This document shows positions 63,804 to 64,000 of a DNA stretch of 64,000 nt, piece by piece. The stretch covers positions 310,001 through 374,000 of the forward strand of contig AAVT01000001.1 of NCBI GenBank assembly GCA_000169075.1, given 5' to 3'. The notes below the pieces were generated by a model that was given only the letters and a program-made list of their open reading frames with translations, searched no databases and was not told the origin of the DNA. Both the position numbers and the translations under genes were made by a program. The first letter of the stretch is position 1. Each line of letters starts with the position of its first letter. This DNA is from a marine gamma proteobacterium HTCC2143. Lineage in GTDB: Bacteria; Pseudomonadota; Gammaproteobacteria; Pseudomonadales; Dasaniaceae.

Positions 63804-64000
63804 TTAGTCGACTAATTGCATGTGTTTGTTAATGATTCCTATTAAATACTCACCGGTCTTATGAGGATGAAACGGCGGCCTAATACTTGCAACAACTGTA
63901 GCCTCTGGACTAATAATCGAAACAGTAGCATTGTGTATGACATTATAATTCCTGTCCTCGGGTCCACTTTTGTCTAAACGATAAAATGCATCAAGGCCCT
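63804..64000 (-). CDS. SCO1/SenC family protein, 5' end outside the window
   Basis: The minus strand reads GLDAFYRLDKSGPEDRNYNV, then HNATVSIISPEATVVASIRP and HPHKTGEYLIGIINKHMQLVD before the stop. This matches the C-terminal third of SCO1/SenC/PrrC proteins (YnV.H....illsp.g.v.a.i.pPh....e...ii). It is the copper-delivering thioredoxin-fold partner of PCu(A)C. Confidence 0.75.
   Translation of the reverse strand, partial: GLDAFYRLDKSGPEDRNYNVIHNATVSIISPEATVVASIRPPFHPHKTGEYLIGIINKHMQLVD

Overview
The window looks like a chromosomal stretch of a Gram-negative gammaproteobacterium, probably marine and heterotrophic. The evidence is an AcnB-type aconitase, WaaG/WaaP lipopolysaccharide core genes, a FolX/FolM remnant, an OprD-type porin, a SCO1/PCuAC/cytochrome c cluster, and many CoA-ester enzymes. 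I saw no rRNA, tRNA, CRISPR array or intact transposase.

Layout. 0-8 kb: TetR regulator (cut by the window edge) divergent from a Tat-exported FAD oxidoreductase across a strong palindromic operator, then an alpha/beta hydrolase, an amidohydrolase, a CPBP protease and a MATE/HxlR pair. 8-20 kb: SelO (YdiU), an AT-rich MFS transporter, a GH43 lipoprotein, enoyl-CoA hydratase, DUF1330, a lamin-tail lipoprotein, a peroxiredoxin with an in-frame TGA, an EF-hand serine hydrolase and an AraC regulator. 20-28 kb: an aldehyde dehydrogenase remnant, an uncharacterised 416-aa protein, an FMN reductase, a GFA protein, folM with a truncated folX, an acyl-CoA synthetase, and a redoxin-DsbD protein with an in-frame TGA. 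28-46 kb is accessory: waaG, a two-domain kinase, waaP, glycosyltransferase, FkbM, TauD, crotonase, a small repeat protein, a sterol desaturase-like enzyme and GNAT-like paralogs, with many gene remnants and a dispersed ~45-80 bp repeat. 46-52 kb: acnB, then a decayed catabolic locus (AraC, CoA transferase and enoyl-CoA hydratase pseudogenes) ending in an intact MFS gene. 52-62.4 kb: a GntR-headed, single-strand locus encoding an AprA-like flavoprotein, AprB-like ferredoxin, HEAT protein, FdxA, DUF971, ferredoxin-NADP reductase, Mrp, OprD-type porin and SulP permease. 62.6-64 kb: cytochrome c, PCuAC and SCO1-type genes.

The most notable points are two genes whose TGA falls exactly at the catalytic Cys position of thioredoxin-fold redoxins (U-x-x-C), each followed by a hairpin that fits the bacterial SECIS rules; both would otherwise be split ORFs. 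Next come the AprAB-like redox locus, which carries what looks like its own iron-sulfur assembly set (Mrp plus DUF971, the parts of the HCF101 architecture), and the dispersed repeat, of which I count eleven copies; it borders many accessory genes and one copy truncates folX.
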